From contig NZ_FNYY01000012.1 of assembly GCF_900109145.1 (NCBI RefSeq), forward strand, positions 62,001 to 126,000: 64,000 bases of DNA. The letters run 5' to 3'. Numbering within the stretch: position 1 is the first letter of the stretch; every line of letters starts with the position of its first letter. The stretch is from Marinovum algicola. Lineage in GTDB: Bacteria; Pseudomonadota; Alphaproteobacteria; Rhodobacterales; Rhodobacteraceae. The notes under the pieces are model-generated. The model worked only from the letters and a program-made list of their open reading frames with translations, was not told the DNA's origin and did no database searches. Position numbers and translations under genes: made by a program. This document shows positions 16,855-25,891 of the stretch, in pieces.

Positions 16855-17943
16855 TCAGGCTGCCAGGGCATAGGCGGCAGCCGCGATCAGCTTGCCGTCT
16901 TCGCCAAAGATGTAGACGTGACGCGGATCGAGCCACACATCGAGCCTTTCGCCGCGTTGCAGGTCGTGCACGCCGTGGATCAGCCCGACCCAGCGCTCGT
17001 CGAAGTGATCGAGGTGCACAAAGGTTTCCGAACCGGTCAACTCGGTCACCGACAGCCGCGCCGCGAATTGCATCGCATTGTCGGAATGTTTTTTGATTTC
17101 GAGGTGGTTGGGGCGGAAGCCGGCGGTATAGCGGCCATCGGGCAATTGCGTCAGCTGGCCACTGGCCTGCGCGCTCTGGCCTTCACCGAATTGCAGCTCG
17201 TTGCCGGATTTGGTGACATCGAGGAAGTTCATCGGCGGGTCCGAGAACACCCGCGCGGTGGTGGCATCGACCGGTTGGCGATAGACCTCGGGCGTCAGGC
17301 CGAACTGTGTCACCCTACCTTCCCACAGCGTCGCGGTGTTGCCGCCGAGCAGCAACGCCTCTTCCGGCTCGGTCGTGGCATAGACAAAGATCGAGCCAGA
17401 GGCTTCGAAGATCTTCGGAATCTCGACCCGCAGCTCTTCGCGCAGCTTGTAATCGAGGTTGGCCAGCGGCTCATCGAGCAGCACCAGGCCGGCGTTCTTG
17501 ACCAGCGCGCGGGCCAGGGCGCAGCGTTGCTGCTGGCCGCCGGACAGCTCCAGCGGCTTGCGGTCGAGCATCGGGGTAAGCTGCATCAGCTCGGCGCTTT
17601 CGCGCACCCGGCGGTCGATCTCCTTGGCATCGGCGCCCATCAGCTTCATCGGCGAAGCGATATTGTCGTAGACGGTCATCGACGGGTAGTTGATGAACTG
17701 CTGATAGACCATCGCGACCTTGCGGTCCTGCACCCGCATGCCGGTGACGTCCTTGCCCTCCCAGAAAATCTGACCGGTGTTGGGCACGTCAAGTCCGGCC
17801 ATGAGCCGCATCAACGAGGTCTTGCCCGATGATGTCGGCCCGAGCAGCACGTTCATCGTGCCGTTTTTCAGCGTGAGATCGGTGGGGTGGATATGGACCT
17901 GACCCTCAACCGATTTAGACACGCCTTTCAATTCCAGCGTCAT
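16855..17943 (-). CDS. glpS: GlpS, glycerol ABC transporter ATP-binding protein
   Basis: A 362-residue ABC ATPase, partner of GlpT. Walker A GPTSSGKTS (35-43), canonical signature LSGGQQQR (133-140), Walker B LVLLDEP (153-159), and a C-terminal TOBE domain. The H-loop His is replaced: the segment reads VYATTEPEEAL (about 190-200) where YVTHDQxEAL is usual, so the switch histidine is missing here. Together with the degenerate GlpT signature, this suggests that the two subunits form one fully functional composite ATP site. The start ATG at 17943 has GGAGGAGA upstream. It is the second gene of the operon, 122 bp after glpD. Confidence 0.9.
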   Translation of the reverse strand: MTLELKGVSKSVEGQVHIHPTDLTLKNGTMNVLLGPTSSGKTSLMRLMAGLDVPNTGQIFWEGKDVTGMRVQDRKVAMVYQQFINYPSMTVYDNIASPMKLMGADAKEIDRRVRESAELMQLTPMLDRKPLELSGGQQQRCALARALVKNAGLVLLDEPLANLDYKLREELRVEIPKIFEASGSIFVYATTEPEEALLLGGNTATLWEGRVTQFGLTPEVYRQPVDATTARVFSDPPMNFLDVTKSGNELQFGEGQSAQASGQLTQLPDGRYTAGFRPNHLEIKKHSDNAMQFAARLSVTELTGSETFVHLDHFDERWVGLIHGVHDLQRGERLDVWLDPRHVYIFGEDGKLIAAAAYALAA

Positions 17944-18065
17944 AGCGCTTGTCTCCTCCCTGGTTCGCCGTGGTGGCGGCGGACTGGCGGTATGCGCTCA
18001 GTCCGGTAATCTGTCGTGCCGCTTGCGGCCGGTTGGGCGGGGTCCGCCGTCCGGCTCTTTGAATG

Positions 18066-19661
18066 TTAAGCGGCAGCCGTGCTGGATCGACGGTTTTCCG
18101 CCATCCAGTCTTGTAGGTTTTCAATCTCGGCTTCGCTCATGCGCAGGCCAAGTTTGTTGCGCCGCCACACCACGTCTTCCGCGGTGCGTGCGTATTCACG
18201 GGTCATCAGCCAGACCACCTCGGTTTCGGTCAGCGTGGCACCGAAGTCGCGGCCGAGATCCTGGGCCGTCTGCGCCGCGCCCAGCATGACGGTCGCGTCG
18301 GTGCCATAGGCCCGCACCAGCCGGCGCGCCCAGAAATCGGTGAGAAAGCCGTATTGCGATTGCAGGTCGGCGATCATGCGTTCGACGCCATCGACCGGGA
18401 AATCGCCGCCGGGCAGCGGCACGCCCGCCGTCCAGGGGCCTTTGCCGACGTTCAGGTGGCTGTCGATCTGCTCCAGCGCGCTTTCCGCCAGCCGGCGATA
18501 GGTGGTGATCTTGCCGCCAAAGACGTTGAGCACCGGCGCGCCGCCTTCGGCATCGACCTTCAGCGTGTAATCCCGCGTCGCCGCCGTGGCGCTCGAGGCG
18601 CCATCGTCATAAAGCGGCCGCACGCCGGAATAGGTCCAGACGATATCGTCCCGGCTGAGGGCCTTGGCGAAATACTGGTTGGCAAAGTCGATCAAGTAGC
18701 GCTGTTCTTCCTCGGTGCAGACCGGTTTTTGCGACGGATCGGGGTGATCGGCATCGGTGGTGCCGATCAGGGTGAAATCGGTCTCATAGGGGATCGAAAA
18801 GATGATCCGCCCGTCGGTGCCCTGGAAGAAATAGCATTTGTCGTGGTCATAGAGCCGCTTGGTCACGATATGACTGCCGCGCACCAGGCGCACGCCCTCG
18901 CGCGAATTGATCCGCACCTTGGTCTGGATGATGTCGCCGACCCAGGGGCCGCCCGCATTGATCAGCATGCGGGCGAGGTGGGTCTGAATCTCGCCGTTTT
19001 CGGTGTTTTGCGTTTCCACGCGCCAGAGGTCACCCTCGCGCACCGCAGAAAGCACCTTGGTCCGGGTCAGGATCCGGGCGCCCCGGGCTTCGGCATCGCG
19101 GGCGTTGAGCACGACAAGCCGCGAATCCTCGACCCAGCAATCGGAATATTCATAGGCCTTGTCGAACCGATCCTGAAGCGGCGCGCCTTCCTTGCTGTCG
19201 TTCAGCGACAGGGTTCTGGTGCCCGGCAAAATCTTGCGTCCGCCCAGATGATCATACATGAAAAGCCCGAGACGGATGAGCCAAGCCGGCCGGCGACCTT
19301 TCATCCAAGGCATGAACAGCCCGAGCAGCCGGGACGTCGGCGTTTCCGATTCGAACCGCATATCCTTATGATATGGAAGGATAAAACGCATGGGCCAGCT
19401 GATGTGCGGCATCGCGCGAAGCAGGGTCTCGCGTTCGATCAGCGCCTCGCGTACCAGCCGAAACTCGAAGTATTCCAGATAGCGCAGGCCGCCGTGAAAC
19501 AGCTTGGTCGATGACGACGAGGTGGCCGAGGCGAGATCGTTCATCTCGGCCAGGGTGACGCTCAGCCCGCGGCCGGCGGCGTCGCGGGCAATGCCGCAGC
19601 CATTGATGCCGCCGCCGATGACGAACAGGTCTGTCGGGCCATCTATGTCGTGATGCGACAA
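18066..19661 (-). CDS. glpD: GlpD, aerobic glycerol-3-phosphate dehydrogenase
   Basis: A 531-residue FAD enzyme oxidising glycerol 3-phosphate to dihydroxyacetone phosphate and feeding electrons to ubiquinone at the inner membrane. The FAD dinucleotide-binding motif is DLFVIGGGINGCGIARD (about 11-27), followed by SATSSSSTKLFHGGLRYLE, the flavin and substrate region. The C-terminal helical domain is typical. No ATG precedes the FAD motif in frame; TTG at 19661-19659 is the start, supported by GGGAG 7 bp upstream and by the standard N-terminal length. It is the first gene of the glycerol operon and divergent from glpR, so it is probably controlled by GlpR. No glycerol kinase gene is present in the window. 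Confidence 0.95.
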   Translation of the reverse strand: MSHHDIDGPTDLFVIGGGINGCGIARDAAGRGLSVTLAEMNDLASATSSSSTKLFHGGLRYLEYFEFRLVREALIERETLLRAMPHISWPMRFILPYHKDMRFESETPTSRLLGLFMPWMKGRRPAWLIRLGLFMYDHLGGRKILPGTRTLSLNDSKEGAPLQDRFDKAYEYSDCWVEDSRLVVLNARDAEARGARILTRTKVLSAVREGDLWRVETQNTENGEIQTHLARMLINAGGPWVGDIIQTKVRINSREGVRLVRGSHIVTKRLYDHDKCYFFQGTDGRIIFSIPYETDFTLIGTTDADHPDPSQKPVCTEEEQRYLIDFANQYFAKALSRDDIVWTYSGVRPLYDDGASSATAATRDYTLKVDAEGGAPVLNVFGGKITTYRRLAESALEQIDSHLNVGKGPWTAGVPLPGGDFPVDGVERMIADLQSQYGFLTDFWARRLVRAYGTDATVMLGAAQTAQDLGRDFGATLTETEVVWLMTREYARTAEDVVWRRNKLGLRMSEAEIENLQDWMAENRRSSTAAA

Positions 19662-19728
19662 CGCGGTTCTCCCTTCACGCTTGTTGCGTCAGTTCTGACA
19701 CAGAGATGCGCGGTTTTCAACGGTTTTG

Positions 19729-19919
19729 TTTTCGTTAGTGTTCGATTTCGCGCAAAGCTCTGTCAAACATGGGGATATTCCCCATGTCAAAGCGAAAACG
19801 GCCCCGGTATCCGGTCGAATCCTGGGCTTTGTTGTTGTCAGTCTTGCGGTTTTGACGGTATGTTACGTAGATGTCCTCCGGTCGGCATTCGATTGAGGCA
19901 TATCGAAAGGAAACGAAAA
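19729..19919. promoter_or_regulatory. glpD/glpR divergent control region with TTTCG/CGAAA repeats
   Basis: The 260-bp gap between glpD and glpR is markedly AT-rich for this genome. It contains TTTTCGTT (19729-19736) and its exact reverse complement AACGAAAA (19912-19919), plus TTCGATTTCG and CATTCGATTG and ATCGAAAGG in between. DeoR-type GlpR regulators bind TTTCG/CGAAA-rich repeats, so these are candidate operators at both promoters. The last copy overlaps the region just before the glpR ribosome site, consistent with autoregulation. Confidence 0.5.
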
Positions 19920-19921
19920 GA

Positions 19922-20686
19922 ATGTCGCAAACTTTTCGGCATCCGGAAATCCTTGAAATCGCCCGTCGTGAAGGCAAGGTCACCGTCGAAGATCTGGCCG
20001 AACATTTCGGCGTCACCTTACAGACCATACGGCGCGACCTGTCCGACCTGGCCGATGCCGGGCGACTCGAACGGGTGCATGGCGGGGCAGTGCTGCCCTC
20101 AAGTACCACAAATATCGTTTACGAGGAACGTCGCTCACTCAACCCTGCGGCGAAACTCGCCATCGCCCGCGCCTGTGCCGCGCGCATTCCCAACGACATC
20201 TCGCTGTTTCTCAACATCGGCACCTCGACCGAGGCGGTGGCGCAGGAGCTGCTGCATCACACCAAGCTGATGGTGGTGACCAACAACATGAATGTTGCCA
20301 ATATCCTCGCGGCCAACCCCGATTGCGAGATCATCGTCACTGGCGGCCACCTGCGCCGCACCGATGGCGGGCTGGTCGGCAATCTTGCCACCGACACCAT
20401 CAGCCAGTTCAAGTTCGATCTGGCCGTCGTCGGCTGTTCGGCGCTGGATGCCGATGGCGACATGATGGATTTCGACATCCAGGAGGTGAGCGTGAGCCGC
20501 ACCATCCTGCGCCAATCGCGCAAGACCTTTCTGGTGGCCGATCACACCAAGTTCGCCCGCACCGCCCCGGCCCGGATTGCGTCGCTGGCGGATGTCGACA
20601 GCTTCTTTACCGACAAGGCGCTGCCGCGCGATCTTGCCACCGCCTGCCGCAGCTGGGGCACCGAAGTGGTGGTCGCCCAGGCCTGA
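19922..20686 (+). CDS. glpR: GlpR, DeoR-family repressor of the glycerol operon
   Basis: A 254-residue DeoR/GlpR-type regulator. Residues 5-57 form the winged helix-turn-helix (VTVEDLAEHFGVTLQTIRRD, about 20-39). The C-terminal DeoR sensor domain (about 75-235) has the isomerase-like fold that binds a sugar phosphate, with FLNIGTSTEAVAQELL and VVGCSALDADGDMMDFD. By analogy it represses glpD and the transport genes until glycerol 3-phosphate is present. The start at 19922 is chosen for its AAGGA ribosome site and domain length; an upstream ATG at 19871 adds a non-conserved extension. The gene is divergent from glpD and convergent with matB. Confidence 0.92.
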   Translation: MSQTFRHPEILEIARREGKVTVEDLAEHFGVTLQTIRRDLSDLADAGRLERVHGGAVLPSSTTNIVYEERRSLNPAAKLAIARACAARIPNDISLFLNIGTSTEAVAQELLHHTKLMVVTNNMNVANILAANPDCEIIVTGGHLRRTDGGLVGNLATDTISQFKFDLAVVGCSALDADGDMMDFDIQEVSVSRTILRQSRKTFLVADHTKFARTAPARIASLADVDSFFTDKALPRDLATACRSWGTEVVVAQA

Positions 20687-20708
20687 CGGCACCGGGGCAG
20701 GGCAAGAC

Positions 20709-22223
20709 TCAGCCGGCGAACATGTCCTTGTAGCTGTCGCGCAGCAGGTTTTTCTGCACCTTGCCCATGGTGTTGCGCGGCAGGTCATCCAGCATGACCA
20801 GGGCCCGCGGATGTTTGAACCGCGCCAGTGCCTGCTGCACCGCCTGCATCATCGCCTCGGTGTCGGGGGCGGCGCCCTTCTCGGGCACGATCACCCCCAG
20901 CACGGTTTCGCCGAAATCGGGATGTGGCACGCCGATCACCGCGCTTTCCAGCACGCCGGGCTGGTCGTCGAGTACCAGCTCGATTTCCTTGGGGTAGATA
21001 TTGTACCCGCCGGAAATGATCAGATCCTTGTTGCGGCCGACGATGTGGACATAGCCGTCAGTGTCGATCCGGCCGAGATCGCCGGTGATGAAAAACCCGT
21101 CGTCGCGCAGCTCTGCCGCGGTTTTCTCCGGCATCTGCCAATAGCCCTTGAAGACATTCGGGCCGCGCACCTCGATCTGGCCGATCTCGCCGTCGGGCAG
21201 GGTCTTGCCGGTCTCGGGATCGGTGATCTTGAGCTCGACGCCCGGCAGCGGAAAGCCCACTGTGCCGGCGCGGCGTTCGCCCTCATAGGGGTTCGAGGTG
21301 TTCATGTTGGTTTCGGTCATGCCGTAGCGTTCGAGGATGCGGTGGCCGCTGCGGCTCTCGAACTGGACGTGGGTTTCCGCCAGCAGGGGCGCGGAGCCGG
21401 AAATGAACAGCCGCATATGCGCCGTAAGATCGCGGGTGAAACGATCGTCGTTCAACAGGCGGGTGTAAAAGGTGGGCACGCCCATCATCGCCGTGGCCTC
21501 GGGCAGACCCGCGATCACCTGGTCGAGATCGAATTTCGGCAGAAAGATCATGCTGCTGCCCGCCGCCAGAGCGACATTGGTGGCCACGAAAAGACCATGG
21601 GTGTGAAAGATCGGCAGCGCATGCAGCAGGACGTCACCGGCGGTGAAACGCCATTCCTTCACAAGGGTTCGGGCATTCGACAGCAGGTTGGCCTGGGTCA
21701 GCATCGCCCCCTTCGAGCGCCCGGTCGTGCCCGAGGTATAGAGAAAGGCGGCGAGGTCGTCGGCCGTGCGCGGCACCGTGGCAAATTCTGCCGGCATGGT
21801 GCGGGCCTTATCCATCAGGCTGCCGCTGCCGTCGCCGTTCAGGCTCTCGATCCGGGCGCCGAACTGTCCGGCCATCGGGGCGAGGGTCGCGTCGCTCCTG
21901 CCGTCACAGACGATCAGCGAAGCGCCGCTGTTTTCGATGAAATACTGAAGCTCATCGGCGGTATAGGCGGTGTTGAGCGGTAGAAACACCAGCCCCGCCT
22001 GCGCGCAGGCGGCATAGAGCGCCAGCGCCTCGGGGGATTTCTCGACCTGGGCGGCCACCCGGTCGCCGGGTGCCAGCCCCAGATCGGCCATGACATTGGC
22101 GATCCGCGCGGCGCTCTCGAGAAAGGCGCCGTGCGTGATGACCTGCCCGTCGGCAAGCCGCAGAAAAGGGGTGGATTGGCCGGCATGCGCGCCAAACAGA
22201 CCATCGTAAAGGGGGTTCGCCAT
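20709..22223 (-). CDS. matB: MatB, malonyl-CoA synthetase
   Basis: A 504-residue AMP-forming acyl-CoA ligase that activates malonate with ATP and CoA to malonyl-CoA. Adenylation motifs are present: FLYTSGTTGRSKGAML (P-loop, about 160-175), YGMTETNMNTSNPYEGERRA (A5 region), ITGDLGRIDTDGYV (A7) and GGYNIYPKEIE (A8), with catalytic Lys in the A10 segment PRNTMGKVQKNLLRD. The MTETNMNTSNPY segment is characteristic of MatB rather than other acyl ligases. It follows the malonyl-CoA decarboxylase gene by 3 bp on the same strand; the regulator is divergent. No malonate transporter gene is visible next to them. Confidence 0.93.
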   Translation of the reverse strand: MANPLYDGLFGAHAGQSTPFLRLADGQVITHGAFLESAARIANVMADLGLAPGDRVAAQVEKSPEALALYAACAQAGLVFLPLNTAYTADELQYFIENSGASLIVCDGRSDATLAPMAGQFGARIESLNGDGSGSLMDKARTMPAEFATVPRTADDLAAFLYTSGTTGRSKGAMLTQANLLSNARTLVKEWRFTAGDVLLHALPIFHTHGLFVATNVALAAGSSMIFLPKFDLDQVIAGLPEATAMMGVPTFYTRLLNDDRFTRDLTAHMRLFISGSAPLLAETHVQFESRSGHRILERYGMTETNMNTSNPYEGERRAGTVGFPLPGVELKITDPETGKTLPDGEIGQIEVRGPNVFKGYWQMPEKTAAELRDDGFFITGDLGRIDTDGYVHIVGRNKDLIISGGYNIYPKEIELVLDDQPGVLESAVIGVPHPDFGETVLGVIVPEKGAAPDTEAMMQAVQQALARFKHPRALVMLDDLPRNTMGKVQKNLLRDSYKDMFAG

Positions 22224-22226
22224 GGA

Positions 22227-23486
22227 TCAGCTTTCTTGGGTCGGAGTAAGATCTGCGGCATCTGCCAGCGCCCTGACGTCTTTTGCCGCCATGACCTCTC
22301 TGGAGATGACATAGGCGTCGTGGTTCGCTTCGACGCGGGCGAGATCGTAGAGGTAGTTCACCATTGCGCCGCCGGATTGCGCGCGGCCCTTGTCAGAGGT
22401 GTCGGCATCGGCATGGACCGCCTGAACGATGGCGCCATTGCCAAGGTGAAAGCGGGCGACCGGATCAGAGGGCAGGCCGCCGCGGGATTTGGCGTGCAGC
22501 AGGTAATGTGCAGCCAGCGTCTTCACCTGCGTCGGGTCATCGACGCTCCAGCGCACGTTTTCCTGGTCGAGCCAGCGGGTCAGGCCGGGGATCGGCGACA
22601 GGGTGACAAATGTCCTGAGCCCCGGCAGTTCTGCCGCCAGATCGGCGACCACCTGCTTGATCAGGGAATTGCCGAAGGAAATGCTGGCCAGCCCCGCCTG
22701 GCAATTGGAGATCGAATAGAACACTGCGGTGTCGGCCTCGGCTGCTGGCAGGGGCAGGCGATCTTCGGCCAGCAGCGCCTGCACCGAACCGGGGATGCCG
22801 GTTGTCAGCGCCACTTCGACAAAAATCAGCGGCTCATCCGGCATCGCCGGGTGAAAGAAGGCAAAACAGCGCCGGTCGGTCGGCTCGAGCCGGCGGCGCA
22901 GCTGGGACCAGCTGTCGATGGCATGTACCGCCTCATGGGCGATGATCTTTTCCAGAATATGCGCCGGGCTTTCCCAGCTGATCGGCCGCAGGACCAGGAA
23001 GCCGCGATTGAACCAAGAGGCGAAGAGGTGGCGGAAATCCAGGTCCAGTGCCGCAAGCTCCGGTTCGGTCCCCCCGAGCCGCAAGAGATCGGCGCGCATC
23101 TTGACCAGTTCGCCGGTGGCGCCCTGAACCCGGTTGAGACGCCGGATCAGCTCCTGCCGGCGCGGTTCGGCCGCCTCGGCAAAGGCGCGATAGCTGGACT
23201 TTGACGGGGCGCGTTCGTACGCGTCGAGCCGGGTGCGGACCGCTTCGGGGTCGATGTTCATCGAGCTGGCGAGAAAGCGGAAGAACTCGAGCTTGTGATG
23301 GTCCTCGAGCGCGCCGAAGCGGGCCAGGATTTCGCTCGCCAGTGCCAGCCCCGAGGTCTCGCTGGCCGATCCGACCAGCGCCATGGCCAGGTCTGTCAGC
23401 GGACGGCCATCCTCGGCCGCTATCGGCGCGTCACGGCGGTAGCGTCGTTCAAAGACGGTGGACAGAAGGTCCGCCAGCAGGGTCAT
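22227..23486 (-). CDS. matA: Malonyl-CoA decarboxylase (MatA/MCD)
   Basis: A 419-residue enzyme converting malonyl-CoA to acetyl-CoA and CO2. The N-terminal helical oligomerisation domain (about 1-150) is followed by a GNAT-like catalytic domain. Recognisable blocks are AHEAVHAIDSW, FFHPAMPDEPLIFVEVALT and VFYSISNCQAGLASISFGN, the last holding the conserved catalytic-region Ser, and ARFHLGNGA with the catalytic-region His. The ATG at 23486 with GAGGGGAG upstream gives the family N-terminus MTLLADLLSTVFERR. It is the first gene of a two-gene operon with matB, and together they convert malonate to acetyl-CoA. The GntR regulator is divergent, with a palindromic operator in the gap. Confidence 0.93.
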   Translation of the reverse strand: MTLLADLLSTVFERRYRRDAPIAAEDGRPLTDLAMALVGSASETSGLALASEILARFGALEDHHKLEFFRFLASSMNIDPEAVRTRLDAYERAPSKSSYRAFAEAAEPRRQELIRRLNRVQGATGELVKMRADLLRLGGTEPELAALDLDFRHLFASWFNRGFLVLRPISWESPAHILEKIIAHEAVHAIDSWSQLRRRLEPTDRRCFAFFHPAMPDEPLIFVEVALTTGIPGSVQALLAEDRLPLPAAEADTAVFYSISNCQAGLASISFGNSLIKQVVADLAAELPGLRTFVTLSPIPGLTRWLDQENVRWSVDDPTQVKTLAAHYLLHAKSRGGLPSDPVARFHLGNGAIVQAVHADADTSDKGRAQSGGAMVNYLYDLARVEANHDAYVISREVMAAKDVRALADAADLTPTQES

Positions 23487-23599
23487 GCCACAACTCCCCT
23501 CACGCGGCCGGCCGGACGCGGGGCAGCCGGCCATGGATGTCGGACCCGGCAGGGCCGGGACAGCCGCAGCCAACCATACGATGTATTTCAGGTCAAGAT

Positions 23600-23613
23600 T
23601 TTTGTATACATGA
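23600..23613. promoter_or_regulatory. MatR-type operator between matA and its GntR regulator
   Basis: TTTTGTATACATGA contains the perfect palindrome TGTATACA and matches the malonate-regulator site known from Rhizobium (TCTTGTATACACGA) at 12 of 14 positions. It lies 114 bp before the matA start and 46 bp before the regulator start, a place suited to control of both. The Rhizobium motif is quoted from memory. Confidence 0.7.
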
Positions 23614-23658
23614 CGGGCATTCTTGCGTTCGGCGCACCGGCGCGCCTATACAGATAAC

Positions 23659-24318
23659 ATGGAGCAACGACGTGCCGATACCATTGCGGAAGCGCTCGAA
23701 GAGCGGATTTTCGACGGGACCTATTCCGATGGCGACCGTCTGGACGAGGTGCGTCTGGCCGAGCAATTCGGGGTCTCGCGCACGCCCTTCCGAGAGGCCT
23801 TGCAGCGGCTGGCCCGTTCCGGGCTGGTCGAACTGGTGCCGCGTCGGGGCGCCTTTGTGCGCCAGCCGGGGCCTGTCGAGCTGATCGAGATGTTCGAGGC
23901 GATGGCCGAGATCGAGGCGGTCTGCGGCCGCCTCGCCGCGATGCGCATTTCCGACGAGGCCCTGGCGGCGTTGCAGGATGCCAATGTGAAATGCGAGGCC
24001 GCCGTCGGCTGTCAGAACCCGGATGGCTATTACACCGAGAACGAGCGGTTCCACCGGATCATCTATGAGCAATCCGGCAACAGCTACCTGACCACAGAGG
24101 CCAACGAGTTGCACCGGCGCCTGAAACCCTTTCGTCGGCAACAGTTGCGGCTGCGCGGCCGCATGGCGCAGTCCATGGCCGAACACAAGGCCATCCTCGA
24201 CGCGCTGGAGGCCGGCGACCCGGTGGCGGCGGCCGAGACGCTGCGCGGCCATGTGGCGATTCAGGGCGAAAAGTTTCACAGCCTGATGGCCACGCTCAAG
24301 CGTGTCACCGAAGTTTAG
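23659..24318 (+). CDS. MatR-like GntR-family regulator (FCD domain)
   Basis: A 219-residue GntR regulator of the FadR subfamily. The N-terminal winged helix (about 6-68) has LAEQFGVSRTPFREALQRLA as helix-turn-helix. The C-terminal FCD domain (about 78-205) carries the metal-binding pattern ENERFHRIIYEQSGN (Asp/Glu-His) and a later AEHKAILDAL with a His. Position next to matAB with a MatR-type palindrome indicates a malonate-responsive repressor. The ATG at 23659 is used because it gives the usual short N-terminal arm; an upstream ATG at 23623 would overlap the operator region. It is followed 165 bp later by nhaA. Confidence 0.85.
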   Translation: MEQRRADTIAEALEERIFDGTYSDGDRLDEVRLAEQFGVSRTPFREALQRLARSGLVELVPRRGAFVRQPGPVELIEMFEAMAEIEAVCGRLAAMRISDEALAALQDANVKCEAAVGCQNPDGYYTENERFHRIIYEQSGNSYLTTEANELHRRLKPFRRQQLRLRGRMAQSMAEHKAILDALEAGDPVAAAETLRGHVAIQGEKFHSLMATLKRVTEV

Positions 24319-24483
24319 GCCAATGGTGACCCCGAAGCCGGAGCGTGCCTGTTCGATGCAATGGCTCGGATTGTCAAAACGCATTTGAAAGGCTTGCCGG
24401 CCGATTTCGCCCGGCTTGCGTTGCGGCGCGGGGGTATTTGAGGTACGTCGAAAACCACAAACAGGGGAAGGGCCGGGGAAGAC

Positions 24484-25866
24484 ATGTATCGCGTCTGGAA
24501 TTTTCTGACCAATTATTCGCTGCTGTTGATCTTTGGCGCCTTGATTGCGCTGGTCTGGGCAAATCTGGACCTGATCGCCCCGGTGGCGGGCGATCCGCAT
24601 TACTGGGCCGACACCTACCACTACTTTGTCGATTTCGTGATCTGGGATCACGCGCCCATCGGGGAATATCACGCCGCCGAAATCGCCGCGAGTGATCCGG
24701 CCTTTGCCGAAATGGTGGCCGCCGGCGCCGAGGTGTACACCGGGGCGGATGGCGCGCAATTCGTCTTTGGCGAGGGCAGTCGCACCCTGACGCTGCATTA
24801 TCTGGTCAACGATCTGCTCATGGCCTTCTTCTTTGCCATCGCCGCCAAGGAAGTCTGGGAAGCCGTGATCCTCGAGAACGGCAGCCTGCGCGGCAAGAAG
24901 GCCGCCACGCCGCTCTTTGCCACCGCCGGGGGCATGTTCGGGCCGATTGCCGTCTATCTGGGTCTTGCGGCGGTCATGGGGTCGGAGACCTACAGTGCCG
25001 TGGCCAATGGCTGGGCGATTCCCACCGCGACCGACATCGCCTTTTCCTATCTGATTGGGCGGCTGGTCTTTGGCGCCGGTCACCCGGCGGTGCGGTTCCT
25101 GTTGCTTCTGGCCATCGCCGATGATGCCGCCGGGCTGATCATTCTCGCGGTCTTTTATCCGTCGGGCGAGCTGGCGCCGGAATGGCTGCTGCTGTCGCTT
25201 GGCGCCGCGCTGGCGGTCTTTCTGCTGGCCAACTGGCTGCCGCGCCGGCTCGACCAAGGCAATCAGGATCGGCCGGCCTCGACCTGGGTGCGCAAAACCC
25301 TGTCTTTTTGGCCCTATCTGCTGGCCGGTTGTGCCAGCTGGTACGGTTTCATGATGTCCGGCCTGCACCCGGCGCTTGGGCTGCTGCCCATCGTGCCGAC
25401 GATCCCGCATGCCGATCGCGCCTTCGGCATCTTTTCCGAGGCCGAGCAATATCTCACCGATCTGCTGAACATGATCGAACATGCGCTGAAGCACCCGGTC
25501 GAGATCGTCCTGTTCTTCTTTGGCCTGTTCAACGCCGGGGTCGAATTCTCGTCGATCGGGCCGGCGACCTGGCTGGTGCTGGCCGGGCTCTTGATCGGCA
25601 AGCCGGTGGGCATCCTGTTGTTCGGCTGGGTCGCGGCCAAGCCGCTCAAGCTGGGGATACCGCAGGGTATGCGGATCATCGATCTGGTGGTGATCGGCTT
25701 TGTCGCAGCGATCGGCTTTACCGTCTCGCTCTTTGTCGCCTCGGTCGCCTTCAATGCCGGGCCGGTGCAGGACGCCGCCAAGATGGGCGCGCTGTTCAGC
25801 TTTGCCGCCGCGCTGGTGGCGATTGCCTCGGGCAAGATCTTCCGGGTGGAAAAGCAGAACCTCTGA
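24484..25866 (+). CDS. nhaA: NhaA-family Na+/H+ antiporter with an enlarged first periplasmic region
   Basis: A 460-residue inner-membrane sodium/proton antiporter. The transport aspartate pair is in LAIADDAAGLIILAVFYP, matching Asp163-Asp164 of E. coli NhaA; PTATDIAFSYLIG is the conserved helix IV segment. Compared with the 388-residue E. coli protein it is about 70 residues longer, mostly from an acidic, hydrophilic insertion at residues about 35-95 (HYWADTYHYFVDFVIWDHA, then EYHAAEIAASDPAF) between the first helix and the VNDLLMAFFFAIAAKE helix. This places extra mass on the periplasmic side. Such longer forms occur in marine bacteria. The gene stands alone and ends at a clear intrinsic terminator. 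Confidence 0.9.
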   Translation: MYRVWNFLTNYSLLLIFGALIALVWANLDLIAPVAGDPHYWADTYHYFVDFVIWDHAPIGEYHAAEIAASDPAFAEMVAAGAEVYTGADGAQFVFGEGSRTLTLHYLVNDLLMAFFFAIAAKEVWEAVILENGSLRGKKAATPLFATAGGMFGPIAVYLGLAAVMGSETYSAVANGWAIPTATDIAFSYLIGRLVFGAGHPAVRFLLLLAIADDAAGLIILAVFYPSGELAPEWLLLSLGAALAVFLLANWLPRRLDQGNQDRPASTWVRKTLSFWPYLLAGCASWYGFMMSGLHPALGLLPIVPTIPHADRAFGIFSEAEQYLTDLLNMIEHALKHPVEIVLFFFGLFNAGVEFSSIGPATWLVLAGLLIGKPVGILLFGWVAAKPLKLGIPQGMRIIDLVVIGFVAAIGFTVSLFVASVAFNAGPVQDAAKMGALFSFAAALVAIASGKIFRVEKQNL

Positions 25867-25891
25867 GCCGGCGGCTGGCTCGGGACAGAAC

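Noticed and set aside
15835-17832. 665-residue open frame opposite glpT and glpS
   Set aside because: Antisense shadow of two ABC ATPase genes with clear motifs; no domain in the reverse frame.
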